Source: an uncultured Alphaproteobacteria bacterium
GTDB taxonomy: Bacteria; Pseudomonadota; Alphaproteobacteria; Rhodobacterales; Rhodobacteraceae
Reading direction: 5' to 3'
NCBI GenBank assembly: GCA_913031285.1
Contig: CAJWEI010000015.1
Coordinates: forward strand, 1-55,911
Length of the DNA stretch: 55,911 bases
Shown here: one piece after another, positions 16,134 to 25,516 of the stretch
How the letters are laid out: every line of letters begins with the position of its first letter
Position numbering within the stretch: the first letter of the stretch is position 1
The notes under the pieces: model-generated
Database searches by the model: none
What the model was told of the DNA's origin: nothing
The model's input: the letters and a program-made list of their open reading frames with translations, nothing else
Translations under genes and position numbers: made by a program

Positions 16134-18680
16134 ATGCCAGTTGTTGTTGTTGAGTCCCCGGCAAAAGCAAAGACAATCAACAAGTATCTTGGCTCTGAAT
16201 ATACTGTTCTAGCCTCTTATGGGCATGTTAGGGATCTTCCTGCAAAGGATGGATCTGTAGATACCGAACATGACTTTGAAATGACTTGGGAGGTAGGAGC
16301 TGATAGCCGAAAGCACCTGAAAGCGATTGCAGATGCTCTAAAAAAGGACAATGCGCTCATTCTTGCAACTGACCCTGATCGCGAAGGTGAGGCGATCAGC
16401 TGGCATTTAGAAGATGCTCTTCGCAAACGCCGCGTTATAAAAAAGGATACTCCCGTTAGCCGCGTTGTATTTAACGCTATTACGAAATCGGCCGTCACGG
16501 AAGCTATGCAAAAGGCTCGTCAGGTTGATGCGCCATTGGTCGAAGCCTACCTTGCAAGGCGCGCACTTGATTACCTTGTTGGGTTTAACTTGTCACCAGT
16601 ATTGTGGCGTAAACTTCCTGGTTCGCGCTCTGCTGGTCGTGTTCAATCAGTTTGTCTTAGGTTGATTGTTGAACGCGAAATGGAAATTGAGGCTTTTAGA
16701 GCAAAGGAATACTGGAGCGTCAAAGTTCTTTTGGGTTCGCCACGAGGGCAAGAGTTTGAGGCCCGCTTGGTAGGACTGGCCGGTCAAAAACTTGATAAGC
16801 ACGATATTAAGAACCAGACCAAAGCCGAAATTGCTATTCAGGCGATATCTAGCCGTAACATGAAAATCACAAGTGTCCAAGCAAAACCTGGATCACGCAA
16901 TCCTTCAGCACCATTTATGACTTCTACGTTGCAACAAGAAGCATCACGCAAATTTGGTATGGGGGCGCGACAGACTATGAATGCAGCGCAACGCCTCTAC
17001 GAAGCCGGCCACATCACATATATGAGGACAGATGGTATCGACATGGCTCCTGAGGCGGTCATGGAGACACGAGAAACGATCAAGGCGCGCTATGGCAAGG
17101 AATATCTGCCAAAAAGTCCACGTATGTACAAAAATAAAGCCAAAAATGCCCAAGAAGCACATGAATGTATTAGACCAACAAATTCCAAAAACGATGCTCT
17201 GAGCCTTAAATTAGCCGATGTGGACCAACGTAAACTCTATGATCTGATCTGGAAAAGGACGATTGCATGTCAAATGGAAGCTGCGCGTCTAGAACGGACG
17301 AGCGTCGATATTGGTAGTCCGGACGGTCAGGTTGGCCTGCGGGCAAATGGACAGGTTATTTTGTTTGATGGGTTCCTCAAAGTTTATGAAGAAGGCAGGG
17401 ACGAACCTGCTGGTGATGGTGATGACAAACGCCTGCCTCAATTAAATCAGGGCGAGCTAATGGATAAAAAAAATATTTCACCTGAGCAGCACTTTACGCA
17501 GCCACGGCCAAGATATACTGAGGCGACTTTAGTCAAGCGGATGGAAGAGCTTGGTATTGGTCGGCCCTCAACTTACGCTAGCATTGTCACTACGATTCAG
17601 GACCGAGAATATGTGCGTAAAGACCAAAACCGTCTTATCCCTGAGGATAAAGGGCGCATCGTAACAATCTTTTTGCTGAATTTCTTCAAGAAATACGTTG
17701 AATATGATTTTACGGCTGCCCTCGAAACGCAACTTGACCACGTAAGTGCGGGGGATGCGAGTTACAAAGAAGTTCTGGCAAAATTCTGGAAAGACTTTTC
17801 CCTAGCAATTGCGGAGACATCGGATCTTCGAATTTCACAAGTGCTGGATGTTTTGGATGACGCGTTGGCGCCTCAGCTTTATCCGCCGAAAGATGATGGC
17901 AGCGATCCAAGGGCTTGCCCCTTATGTGGCGCTGGTCAACTTCATTTAAAGACATCTCGAACAGGTGGCTTTGTCGGCTGCGGAAATTATCCGGAGTGTC
18001 GTTATACCCGTAAGCTTGGCGGAGATCAGCAAGATGGTGGAGAACGTGTGCTAGGACAAGATGGTGGTGACGATATAAGCCTTCGTTCGGGACGCTTTGG
18101 CTCCTACATTCAACGGGGCGATGTGACTGAAAATGTTCCAAAACCACCGCGCGCTAGCCTACCCAAAGGTTGGTCAGCGTCCGATGTAGATTTGGAAAAA
18201 GCGCTAATGCTTCTCAGCCTGCCAAGGCAAATTGGTCTTCACCCGGAAGACGGTGAAATGGTCGAGGCTGGAATTGGGCGTTATGGCCCATTTGTTAAAC
18301 ATGGTCGTACCTATGCAAATTTGAAAGAGGTTGACGACGTTTTTACTATTGGAATGAACCGGGCTGTAGAAGAGATTGCGAATAAATTAGCAAGTCGCGG
18401 TGGCGCAGGGCGAGAACCCGTTAAACCTTTACACGAACTTGGTGAACATCCAACAGATGGTGGCCCAGTAAATGTTTATGATGGTCGCTATGGACCCTAT
18501 GTTAAATTTGGTAAAATTAATGCAACGTTGCCCAAAGACGTAAGCCCAGAATCTGTGACAATGGACGTAGCAGTTGCCCTGATTTCTGAGAAAGCTGCGA
18601 AGAAAGGCGGTGGAAAGGTGAAGCTTAAGCCTAAAGCTAAGGCTAAACCTAAAGGTAAAGCCAAGAGTTCCGTCAAATAG
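16134..18680 (+). CDS. topA: DNA topoisomerase I
   Basis: Type IA topoisomerase that relaxes negatively supercoiled DNA. 848 aa from ATG 16134, chosen because GAAAGGA precedes it at good spacing and because the protein then opens with the family start MPVVVVESPAKAKTI; a TTG at 16113 is less likely. The Toprim domain spans the first 140 residues (DPDREGEAISWHL). The catalytic tyrosine is Y296 in GHITYMRTDG. A zinc-ribbon with four cysteines starts near residue 597 (CPLCGAGQLHLK ... CGNYPEC), followed by repeats of the GRYGPFVKHG/GRYGPYVKFG type. The protein ends in a Lys/Ala/Gly-rich basic tail, as in other alphaproteobacterial TopA proteins. Confidence 0.97.
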   Translation: MPVVVVESPAKAKTINKYLGSEYTVLASYGHVRDLPAKDGSVDTEHDFEMTWEVGADSRKHLKAIADALKKDNALILATDPDREGEAISWHLEDALRKRRVIKKDTPVSRVVFNAITKSAVTEAMQKARQVDAPLVEAYLARRALDYLVGFNLSPVLWRKLPGSRSAGRVQSVCLRLIVEREMEIEAFRAKEYWSVKVLLGSPRGQEFEARLVGLAGQKLDKHDIKNQTKAEIAIQAISSRNMKITSVQAKPGSRNPSAPFMTSTLQQEASRKFGMGARQTMNAAQRLYEAGHITYMRTDGIDMAPEAVMETRETIKARYGKEYLPKSPRMYKNKAKNAQEAHECIRPTNSKNDALSLKLADVDQRKLYDLIWKRTIACQMEAARLERTSVDIGSPDGQVGLRANGQVILFDGFLKVYEEGRDEPAGDGDDKRLPQLNQGELMDKKNISPEQHFTQPRPRYTEATLVKRMEELGIGRPSTYASIVTTIQDREYVRKDQNRLIPEDKGRIVTIFLLNFFKKYVEYDFTAALETQLDHVSAGDASYKEVLAKFWKDFSLAIAETSDLRISQVLDVLDDALAPQLYPPKDDGSDPRACPLCGAGQLHLKTSRTGGFVGCGNYPECRYTRKLGGDQQDGGERVLGQDGGDDISLRSGRFGSYIQRGDVTENVPKPPRASLPKGWSASDVDLEKALMLLSLPRQIGLHPEDGEMVEAGIGRYGPFVKHGRTYANLKEVDDVFTIGMNRAVEEIANKLASRGGAGREPVKPLHELGEHPTDGGPVNVYDGRYGPYVKFGKINATLPKDVSPESVTMDVAVALISEKAAKKGGGKVKLKPKAKAKPKGKAKSSVK

Positions 18681-18813
18681 GGGTCACTCTGCATTCATCA
18701 GCTGCCTCCAGTTGTAGTACAAACCAAAAGATGAATGATTTAGATTACTATGAATTGACTCTTTGGGCGACAACGGCGAAAAGTCCGACAATCTGTACAA
18801 GGACTTCCGTACT

Positions 18814-19512
18814 ATGAAAAAAATTTATCCTTCTGCTAAGGCTGCTTTGGACGGTATACTATTTAATGGAATGTTTATCGCGGCTGGAGGATTTGGCTTA
18901 TGTGGTATTCCCGAATTGCTTTTGCAAGCGATCAAAGATGCAGGCACCAAAGATTTGACATTTGCCTCAAATAACGCCGGTGTAGATGATTTTGGGATTG
19001 GTATCTTGCTGCAAAGTGGACAAGTCAAAAAAATGATCAGCTCTTACGTGGGCGAGAACGCCGAATTCATGCGCCAGTATCTCTCAGGGGAATTGGAACT
19101 GGAATTTAATCCCCAAGGTACATTGGCAGAACGTCTGCGCGCTGGAGGGTGTGGAATACCAGGTTTTTATACCAAAACTGGCGTCGGTACAGTGATTGCG
19201 GATGGCAAAGAGCACAAAGATTTTAATGATGAGACATATATCTTGGAGCAGGGATTAATTTCAGATGTGTCGATAGTTAAGGCGTGGAAAGCTGACGCTA
19301 CGGGCAATCTAATCTTCCGCAAGACGGCACGAAATTTCAACCCACCCGCCGCCATGAGCGGAAAAATCTGCGTGGCTGAAGTTGAAGAAATTGTTCCAAC
19401 GGGATCGCTTGATTCGGACAATATCCACTTACCGGGCATTTATGTGCATCGGTTAGTTCAAGGCAACCATGAAAAACGCATTGAACAGCGTACAACGCAG
19501 CCGGCGGCATAG
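18814..19512 (+). CDS. scoA: 3-ketoacid CoA-transferase subunit A (SCOT alpha)
   Basis: Alpha subunit of a type I CoA-transferase that moves CoA from succinyl-CoA to acetoacetate, used in ketone-body or polyhydroxybutyrate breakdown. 232 aa from ATG 18814, chosen because AAGGA stands at proper spacing and the family start MKKIYPSAKAALDG follows; upstream TTG at 18763 would add an unrelated leader. Motifs: GGFGLCGIPELLL and the conserved RAGGCGIPGFYTKTGVGT around the CoA-binding site, then FRKTARNFNPPAA. The beta subunit follows after 12 nt, so the pair is an operon. It could also act on other 3-ketoacids. Confidence 0.93.
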   Translation: MKKIYPSAKAALDGILFNGMFIAAGGFGLCGIPELLLQAIKDAGTKDLTFASNNAGVDDFGIGILLQSGQVKKMISSYVGENAEFMRQYLSGELELEFNPQGTLAERLRAGGCGIPGFYTKTGVGTVIADGKEHKDFNDETYILEQGLISDVSIVKAWKADATGNLIFRKTARNFNPPAAMSGKICVAEVEEIVPTGSLDSDNIHLPGIYVHRLVQGNHEKRIEQRTTQPAA

Positions 19513-19524
19513 GAGACAACAAGC

Positions 19525-20151
19525 ATGTGGGATCGCAATCAAATGGCCGCACGAGCTGCGCACGAGCTCGAAGATGGCTGGTATGTAAATCTGGGCATTG
19601 GAATTCCAACCCTAGTGAGTAATTATATTCCAGATGGGATAGAAGTCACTTTGCAATCGGAAAATGGGATGCTGGGCATGGGACCGTTTCCTATAAATGG
19701 CGAGGAGGACGCTGATCTGATCAACGCTGGAAAACAAACGATAACGGAACTTCCTCAAACCGCCTATTTTGACAGTGCCACGAGTTTTGGAATGATCCGG
19801 GGTGGCAAGATCGCAATGGCAATCCTTGGTGCCATGGAGGTTTCTCAAGACGGCGATTTGGCTAATTGGATGATTCCGGGCAAGCTTGTCAAGGGTATGG
19901 GCGGCGCGATGGATCTAGTGGCTGGTGTGGGCCGTGTGGTCGTCGTCATGGACCATACCAATAAGCATGGCGACAGCAAGCTACTGCAAGAGTGTACTCT
20001 CCCGCTGACTGGCAAAGGCGTTGTAGATCGTATAATTACAAATCTTGGTGTGCTCGATGTGGTGAAGGGTGGTTTGCGGATTGTGGAGTGTGCCGCTGGG
20101 GTCACCCAAAAAGAAATTAAATCATCGACTATTGCCAGAATTTTAGATTAG
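19525..20151 (+). CDS. scoB: 3-ketoacid CoA-transferase subunit B (SCOT beta)
   Basis: Beta subunit of the succinyl-CoA:3-ketoacid CoA-transferase, 208 aa. The catalytic glutamate that forms the glutamyl-CoA thioester is E46 in [12 protein letters not shown]. Other family signatures: [34 protein letters not shown] and [20 protein letters not shown]. Its start lies 12 nt after scoA with GGAGA in the gap, so both subunits are made from one message. Together they would make the heterotetrameric enzyme. Followed by a long AT-rich gap holding apparent gene debris. Confidence 0.95.
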   Translation: MWDRNQMAARAAHELEDGWYVNLGIGIPTLVSNYIPDGIEVTLQSENGMLGMGPFPINGEEDADLINAGKQTITELPQTAYFDSATSFGMIRGGKIAMAILGAMEVSQDGDLANWMIPGKLVKGMGGAMDLVAGVGRVVVVMDHTNKHGDSKLLQECTLPLTGKGVVDRIITNLGVLDVVKGGLRIVECAAGVTQKEIKSSTIARILD

Positions 20152-20262
20152 TTGTGTTGTCGATGTGATTTAAAAAGCAATTTGTATTCGTTCAAATAGT
20201 AAACGGTCTGATTTGAAGTTTAATTTATTTTTAGAAATGTTGCAGGTTATAGATTTCGTTAG

Positions 20263-20708
20263 AAGCCAAAGTTTTTTCCATCTACCGAAGAACGTATTGC
20301 TGTAACCAAACCTACCAATTTTCCTATACCTGTGAATACGGAAGACATTGTCCAATTTATTGAAGCAGACCTGGGTATCAATTTTAAGCTTTCTTAATTT
20401 TTAATGGATAGCGATATTATTCCAGTTGCACTAGATCTAAAACTTAGCGCACCAAAAATGGATGCCTCCAGCGTATCTATCATCAGTGGCACGAGTATTA
20501 ATCCAAGCAAAATTTAAAGCGAAGTGGGGCTTCAGAATGGACAAGTAATAGCAGTAATTGGCCTTTTAATTTTTATTTTGAATATAATGAAAAAAGTATT
20601 ACTTTCCAAGACATAACCATCTTAATTGCTAAATTAATTAAAGTGGATGGGTTCAAACGAGGAAAATCTAGTCTAAAAGTAATTATTTCTGTACATTTAA
20701 ATGATTAG
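20263..20708 (+). pseudogene. Frame-broken coding remnant, family not recognised
   Basis: In the AT-rich gap between scoB and the helicase gene, one reading frame runs from 20263 to 20616 interrupted only by TAA at 20395 and TAA at 20515. A second frame, shifted, is open from 20562 to TAG 20706. Translations look protein-like: FPSTEERIAVTKPTNF and VNTEDIVQFIEADLG, then SDIIPVALDLKLSAPK, then VGLQNGQVIAVIG, then EYNEKSITFQDITILIAKL. Open stretches of 44, 37, 32 and 48 codons are longer than expected by chance in DNA this AT-rich. I read it as a decayed gene of about 150 codons. I do not recognise the family; VGLQNGQVIAVIG faintly recalls a PDZ loop. Confidence 0.35.
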
Positions 20709-20800
20709 TTTGAGCGTGGTGAACTGTTTCGAGCCTAGCGAATTTTAGAAAAATAACTAGTCAATGGGTTTTAATATGAACTTATGCTCAAAGTGTATTG

Positions 20801-23209
20801 ATGCTAAAATTAAATAAGCGCTTTGTAAGCTGGTTATCCCAGAAAGCTTGGCAACTTCATTCGCATCAGGTTGAGATGCTTAAAACGAGCCAAAGGCCTT
20901 CACAGCTATTGATAGCTCCAACAGGTGCGGGCAAGACTCTAGCTGGTTTTTTGCCGAGCTTGTGCGAGCTCGAAGCATCTTCTGGAAATGGACTTCATAC
21001 GCTTTATATCTCTCCTTTGAAGGCCCTAGCTGCAGATATCAAACGAAATTTGATGCATCCTGTAGACGAACTTGGATTGAAGATAAGCGTTGAGGATCGG
21101 ACGGGTGATACTGCCTCTCACGTCAAGCGAAGACAGCGCGCAGCACCTCCAGATATTCTTTTGACAACGCCTGAAAGTTTAGCACTTTTGACCTCTTATG
21201 AAGATGCACCCCGCATTTTTGCAGGTTTACAACGGGTCATTGTTGATGAAATACATGCCCTTTACGAAAGCAAGCGCGGTGACCAGTTGATGTTAGCGCT
21301 CAGTCGAATTCAGGGGCTTGCGCCTGGTCTTCGGCGCGTTGGTTTATCCGCAACGGTGCATGATCCCGAAGCGATTGCCGATTTCTTGAGTATGGGCCAA
21401 AAACTCTGTCCTATACATATAGCGGATACTGGACCGCCTCCCGATATAAAGATGCTGGGTGTTTTAGAGAACCTGCCTTGGTCTGGTGCAGGTGGGCGCT
21501 ACGCGATCAATAATGTGCTAGATCAGATTAAAAAGCATAAAACAACTTTGATTTTTCACAATACTCGTGCGCAGGCTGAGATTTTTTTTCATCATCTTTG
21601 GTTGGCCAACGAAGAGGCTATGCCCATCGCAATCCATCATGGCAGTTTGGATAAGCAGCAGCGCGTTCGAGTTGAGAACGCCATGATCCAAGGGCAATTG
21701 CGGGCAGTTGTGTGCACTGGCAGTCTTGATCTTGGTATTGACTGGGGCGAGGTTGATCTAGTTGTTCAGATTGGGACCCCAAAGAATGTAAAGCGTTTGG
21801 TGCAAAGAATTGGCAGAGCTAACCATAAATATAATGCCCCCTCCAAGGCTATTATAGTCCCCGCTAATAGGTTTGAGACGATTGAATGTGTTGCCGCCCT
21901 TGAGGCGGTTGAGGAAAACGATCTGGATGGAGAATCCAAAGGTCCCGGCCCTTTGGACGTGTTATGTCAACATATTTTGATAGTGGCTTGTTCTGGTCCT
22001 TTTCATCCTGATACGCTTTTTCAAGAAGTCTGTTCGACGGGTAGCTACGACACACTGACGCTCAAAGAATTTGAAGAATGCCTCGAGTTTTGTACAAATG
22101 GAGGCTATGCGCTGCGCCAATACGATCGCTGGCAACGATTGATTTTGCAACCTGATGGGCTCTATGCCCTTAGGGATCCAAGATCTGCTCTACGCATTCG
22201 TCTAAATATAGGTACAATTCAGGATACGGATACCCTCAAAGTGCGCCTGCAAAGACAAAGGGGCGGCAAATCACTGGGAGAAATAGCAGAAGCATTCGCT
22301 GCAACCCTCACTCGTGGTGATACATTTTTGATTGGTGGCCAAGTTGTTCGTTTTGAAAGCCTGCGCGACATGACGGTTGAGGTAAGCAGGCGTCCAGACA
22401 AACAGCCAAAAATTGCGACTTTCATGGGGACGAAATTTGCTACATCAACACTTCTGTGCGATCGCATTTTGGAGCGGTTTTATAAGAAAAATTGGACTGG
22501 GCTTCCGACTGAAACAGTTAAGTGGCTGGAACGTCAAAGTTCAGTTTCAAAGCTTCCCATGCCGGGCTCTTTGCTTTTGGAAACATTTCCGCGTAAAAAT
22601 CGACACCACTTATGTATTTATGGCTTCGTTGGACGTAATGCACAGCAAACACTAGGTTTGTTGATTACAAAGCAGCTTGAGAAGCGCAATCTTGGTCCTT
22701 TGGGGTTTGTTGCAACAGACTACGCCACGCTTATTTGGGGTCTCGATCCCATTGATGATCCAAAATCCCTGTTTGCGCTAGATGATCTGGAGCATGGACT
22801 CGAACATTGGCTTTTAGAAAATGCATTTATGAAGCGCAGCTTCAAGGCTGTGGCAACCATATCAGGTCTAATCGAACGCAACATTTCAGGCAAGCGCAAA
22901 AGTGGTCGACAGGCTACATTCTCATCTGATATAATTTACGACACGCTTCGGAAATACGATCCTGAACATTTGATGATGCGCGTGACAAAGACAGAAGCTA
23001 TGACGGGACTGGTGGATTTTGCGCGGATCCGCAAAATGTTACTTCGGGTTGGAGCTAATATTGAGCATCAAAGCCTTCGACGTATCTCGCCTCTGTCTGC
23101 TCCCTTATTTCTTGAGGCTGGGCGTGTCCCTATTGAGGGGCAAGCAGTTGACAGGTTGATCGCGCAGGAAGCAGAAGCACTGATGAGCGAGGCTGGACTG
23201 ACATTATGA
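20801..23209 (+). CDS. Ligase-associated DEXH-box DNA helicase (Lhr-core type)
   Basis: 802-aa superfamily 2 DNA helicase of the Lhr-core group, the type linked to a bacterial DNA-ligase-associated damage response. Walker A is APTGAGKT (residues 39-46), motif II is DEIH (149-152), motif III is LSATV, and motif VI is QRIGRANH. The C-terminal part has the winged-helix and Lhr-specific domain (LMMRVTKTEAMTGLVDF). ATG 20801 is preferred over the TTG immediately before it. The neighbouring PdeM-type nuclease follows 37 nt later, as in the four-gene ligase-associated module; the ligase and exonuclease partners of that module are not in the window. Confidence 0.92.
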   Translation: MLKLNKRFVSWLSQKAWQLHSHQVEMLKTSQRPSQLLIAPTGAGKTLAGFLPSLCELEASSGNGLHTLYISPLKALAADIKRNLMHPVDELGLKISVEDRTGDTASHVKRRQRAAPPDILLTTPESLALLTSYEDAPRIFAGLQRVIVDEIHALYESKRGDQLMLALSRIQGLAPGLRRVGLSATVHDPEAIADFLSMGQKLCPIHIADTGPPPDIKMLGVLENLPWSGAGGRYAINNVLDQIKKHKTTLIFHNTRAQAEIFFHHLWLANEEAMPIAIHHGSLDKQQRVRVENAMIQGQLRAVVCTGSLDLGIDWGEVDLVVQIGTPKNVKRLVQRIGRANHKYNAPSKAIIVPANRFETIECVAALEAVEENDLDGESKGPGPLDVLCQHILIVACSGPFHPDTLFQEVCSTGSYDTLTLKEFEECLEFCTNGGYALRQYDRWQRLILQPDGLYALRDPRSALRIRLNIGTIQDTDTLKVRLQRQRGGKSLGEIAEAFAATLTRGDTFLIGGQVVRFESLRDMTVEVSRRPDKQPKIATFMGTKFATSTLLCDRILERFYKKNWTGLPTETVKWLERQSSVSKLPMPGSLLLETFPRKNRHHLCIYGFVGRNAQQTLGLLITKQLEKRNLGPLGFVATDYATLIWGLDPIDDPKSLFALDDLEHGLEHWLLENAFMKRSFKAVATISGLIERNISGKRKSGRQATFSSDIIYDTLRKYDPEHLMMRVTKTEAMTGLVDFARIRKMLLRVGANIEHQSLRRISPLSAPLFLEAGRVPIEGQAVDRLIAQEAEALMSEAGLTL

Positions 23210-23246
23210 GCTTGCTAATGAGGGTAAAATCTGACCTTTGACAATC

Positions 23247-23912
23247 ATGGACGGTTACAAATTTACACTGTCGGGGGCGTCCTTGATTGCTCTTAAGTCT
23301 GGCGCATTGTTTTGGCCGGAAAAGCGTTTGTTATGTGTCTCTGATTTACATCTGGGCAAAGTAGACAGGACGATGCGTCGGGGCGGCCCCATGCTCCCTC
23401 CGTATGAGGTTCATGATACACTTATGCGTTTAGAAGCGGATATCATCTCATCGCAGGCAGGAATTATTGTTTGTTTGGGGGATAGTTTTGATGATTTGCA
23501 GGCTGGAAAAAGCCTGCGTGACGAAGAACTACGTTGGATTATGCGACTTCAGGCGGGAAGAAGCTGGATATGGATTGAAGGAAATCACGATCCTGGTCCC
23601 CTTGACATAGGAGGGAAACATTTACAGATTTTGCCTATTCCGCCCCTTAACTTTCGCCATATCCCATCGATCGATGAAAGTGGTGAAATCGCAGGTCATT
23701 TTCACCCAAAGGCTCAATTAAGTCTAAAGGGAAAGTTTATCTCAAAGCCTTGCTTTTTGCTCGATACCGATCGATTGATCCTACCTGCATATGGGACATA
23801 CACAGGAGGCTTGAAAACGCAGTCTTACGAATTGTCATCGCTTATGCGGTCAGAGGCTTTAGCTATTCTGATTGGCAAACACCTCAATGCGATCCCTATG
23901 CCTAGAATTTAG
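23247..23912 (+). CDS. pdeM: Ligase-associated metallophosphoesterase/endonuclease PdeM
   Basis: 221-aa calcineurin-like metallophosphoesterase. All metal-binding motifs are present in order: SDLHLGKVD (about residues 32-40), LGDSFDD (about 77-83), EGNHDPG (about 109-115) and AGHFHPKA (about 147-154). Members near Lhr-type helicases are called PdeM and are predicted to act as endonucleases in a ligase-associated DNA repair pathway. ATG 23247 is chosen over TTG 23238, since the family usually starts just before this hydrophobic strand; no strong ribosome site helps. Likely co-transcribed with the helicase gene. Confidence 0.9.
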   Translation: MDGYKFTLSGASLIALKSGALFWPEKRLLCVSDLHLGKVDRTMRRGGPMLPPYEVHDTLMRLEADIISSQAGIIVCLGDSFDDLQAGKSLRDEELRWIMRLQAGRSWIWIEGNHDPGPLDIGGKHLQILPIPPLNFRHIPSIDESGEIAGHFHPKAQLSLKGKFISKPCFLLDTDRLILPAYGTYTGGLKTQSYELSSLMRSEALAILIGKHLNAIPMPRI

Positions 23913-24067
23913 AGAGTCTAAAAATGCTGACTTAGGCCTATCTCTGTATTTAAGGTCCCAATGCTTCGTTGATTATTTATCCGACAACTCCGCCTTTTGA
24001 GTTCAATTTCCCTACTGCTCGACTTTGCGAAATTTATAAACAAACTGTTTTTTGAATGTTAAAACGA

Positions 24068-24089
24068 GCCCAAAATATGATTTTTGGGC
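24068..24089 (+). terminator. Hairpin between convergent pdeM and folD
   Basis: GCCCAAAA (24068-24075) pairs with TTTTGGGC (24082-24089) around a 6-nt loop, and TTTTT follows 4 nt later at 24093-24097. It lies between convergent genes and may end transcription from either side. Confidence 0.5.
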
Positions 24090-24171
24090 CACCTTTTTAA
24101 CATGGGAAGTTAAACTGCGGAAATATGTTATTTTATAGTTTATTTCTGCCGAATATATTTATTTTCAACTT

Positions 24172-25065
24172 TTAGGCTGTTAATCCATCAGGCTCTTGAA
24201 GATTATTTGCGCGGCAGCATGCTGTCACAGTATTGGCCAATAGGCAGGCTATAGTCATTGGGCCGACACCGCCGGGAACGGGGGTAATGGCACCTGATAC
24301 TTCACAACAACTTGCAAAGTCTGTATCGCCGATCAGGCGTGTCCCACCTTCGGGTTTGTCGATACGGTTGATGCCTACATCAATGATCGTGGCACCAGGT
24401 TTTATCCAATCACCAATGATCATTCGCGGACGACCCACTGCGGCGATTACAATATCTGCACGGCGAATGACATCTGGTAGATTTTTTGTTCGACTATGTG
24501 CAATTGTAACTGTACAGTTGTCTCCAACCAGAAGCTGAGCCATAGGTTTGCCAACGATATTAGAGCGACCTATCACCACAGCATCCAACCCAGACAGTGA
24601 CCCGTAATGATCGCGTAGCAGCATTAAACATCCCAGTGGTGTGCACGGAACCATAGATTTTTGGCCCGTTCCGAGCAGTCCAACATTTGAGATATGGAAA
24701 CCGTCGACATCTTTGGTCGGATCGATTGAATTGATTACTAAGTCTTCGTTGAGATGCTTTGGTAAGGGCAGTTGCACCAAGATGCCATGAATAGTAACGT
24801 CGTTATTAAGCAGCTTAATCAAAGCAAGTAGGTCACTTTCAGATGTCTCGGCCTTAAGCTTGTGCTCAACGCTCTTCATCCCGACTTCGACCGTTTGCTT
24901 GCCCTTGGAACGTACATAGACTTGACTGGCAGGATCTTCTCCAACCAAAACAACTGCAAGACCAGGAACAATATTATGCTCCGACTTCAGTCTGGCGACA
25001 TGTCCACCCACTTTTTCGCGCACTGATGCTGCAAACATTTTACCGTCAATGATTTGGGCTACCAT
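24172..25065 (-). CDS. folD: Bifunctional methylenetetrahydrofolate dehydrogenase/cyclohydrolase
   Basis: FolD interconverts 5,10-methylene-, methenyl- and 10-formyl-tetrahydrofolate using NADP. 297 aa from ATG 25065, chosen because GAGGA lies upstream and the usual start VAQIIDGK follows. The catalytic lysine lies in [14 protein letters not shown]; the signature [11 protein letters not shown], the NADP-binding [17 protein letters not shown] and the closing motif [11 protein letters not shown] are intact. Together with fhs (25517-27193, same strand) it forms the formate to methylene-THF route of one-carbon metabolism. The 452-nt gap between the two makes separate promoters possible. Confidence 0.97.
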   Translation of the reverse strand: MVAQIIDGKMFAASVREKVGGHVARLKSEHNIVPGLAVVLVGEDPASQVYVRSKGKQTVEVGMKSVEHKLKAETSESDLLALIKLLNNDVTIHGILVQLPLPKHLNEDLVINSIDPTKDVDGFHISNVGLLGTGQKSMVPCTPLGCLMLLRDHYGSLSGLDAVVIGRSNIVGKPMAQLLVGDNCTVTIAHSRTKNLPDVIRRADIVIAAVGRPRMIIGDWIKPGATIIDVGINRIDKPEGGTRLIGDTDFASCCEVSGAITPVPGGVGPMTIACLLANTVTACCRANNLQEPDGLTA

Positions 25066-25516
25066 TCCATTTTTCCTCATTTATTTTATTCTAATGCTGC
25101 ATTTATTTCTCAAAGCTTAAGTCCCGATTCTTCATTCAGTTTTATAGGTTTTTGGCGTTTTGTCGGCTATCATTTTATTTACAATTTCCACCGCTTTTTG
25201 TTAAATTATTGATAAATAGTCTGAAGACGAGTGTTATTTCCTACTTATAGAGACAAGGCGTTTCCTGATTATAGGCATCTATTTTAAATTGTTGCTGGCC
25301 CTTCTAAGCACTGTGATAGAATTAGGATCGAAACGTGTTTACTTGTTTGTAAGCAAGGTTTGATCAACCTGGCAGTTACCTTTCCAGAAGTTTTTACGAA
25401 TTGGGAACCAATCCTTGTAACAAGGACCCGATTGGCTATATTTGTGTAAAACCCACGCGCAAAATACGTCACTGGTCTAAATAGCAAACATGAAAGTACT
25501 GGTGATTTTGCTGGGT
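25066..25516. other. 451-base gap between fhs and folD, with one nested hairpin
   Basis: No credible gene. A 78-codon frame on the minus strand starting with TTG at 25520 does not look like a protein. At 25408-25435 there is a nested inverted repeat: outer CCAATC/GATTGG and inner TCCTTG-TAA-CAAGGA. No T-run follows, so it may be a structured 3' end for fhs mRNA. Confidence 0.4.
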
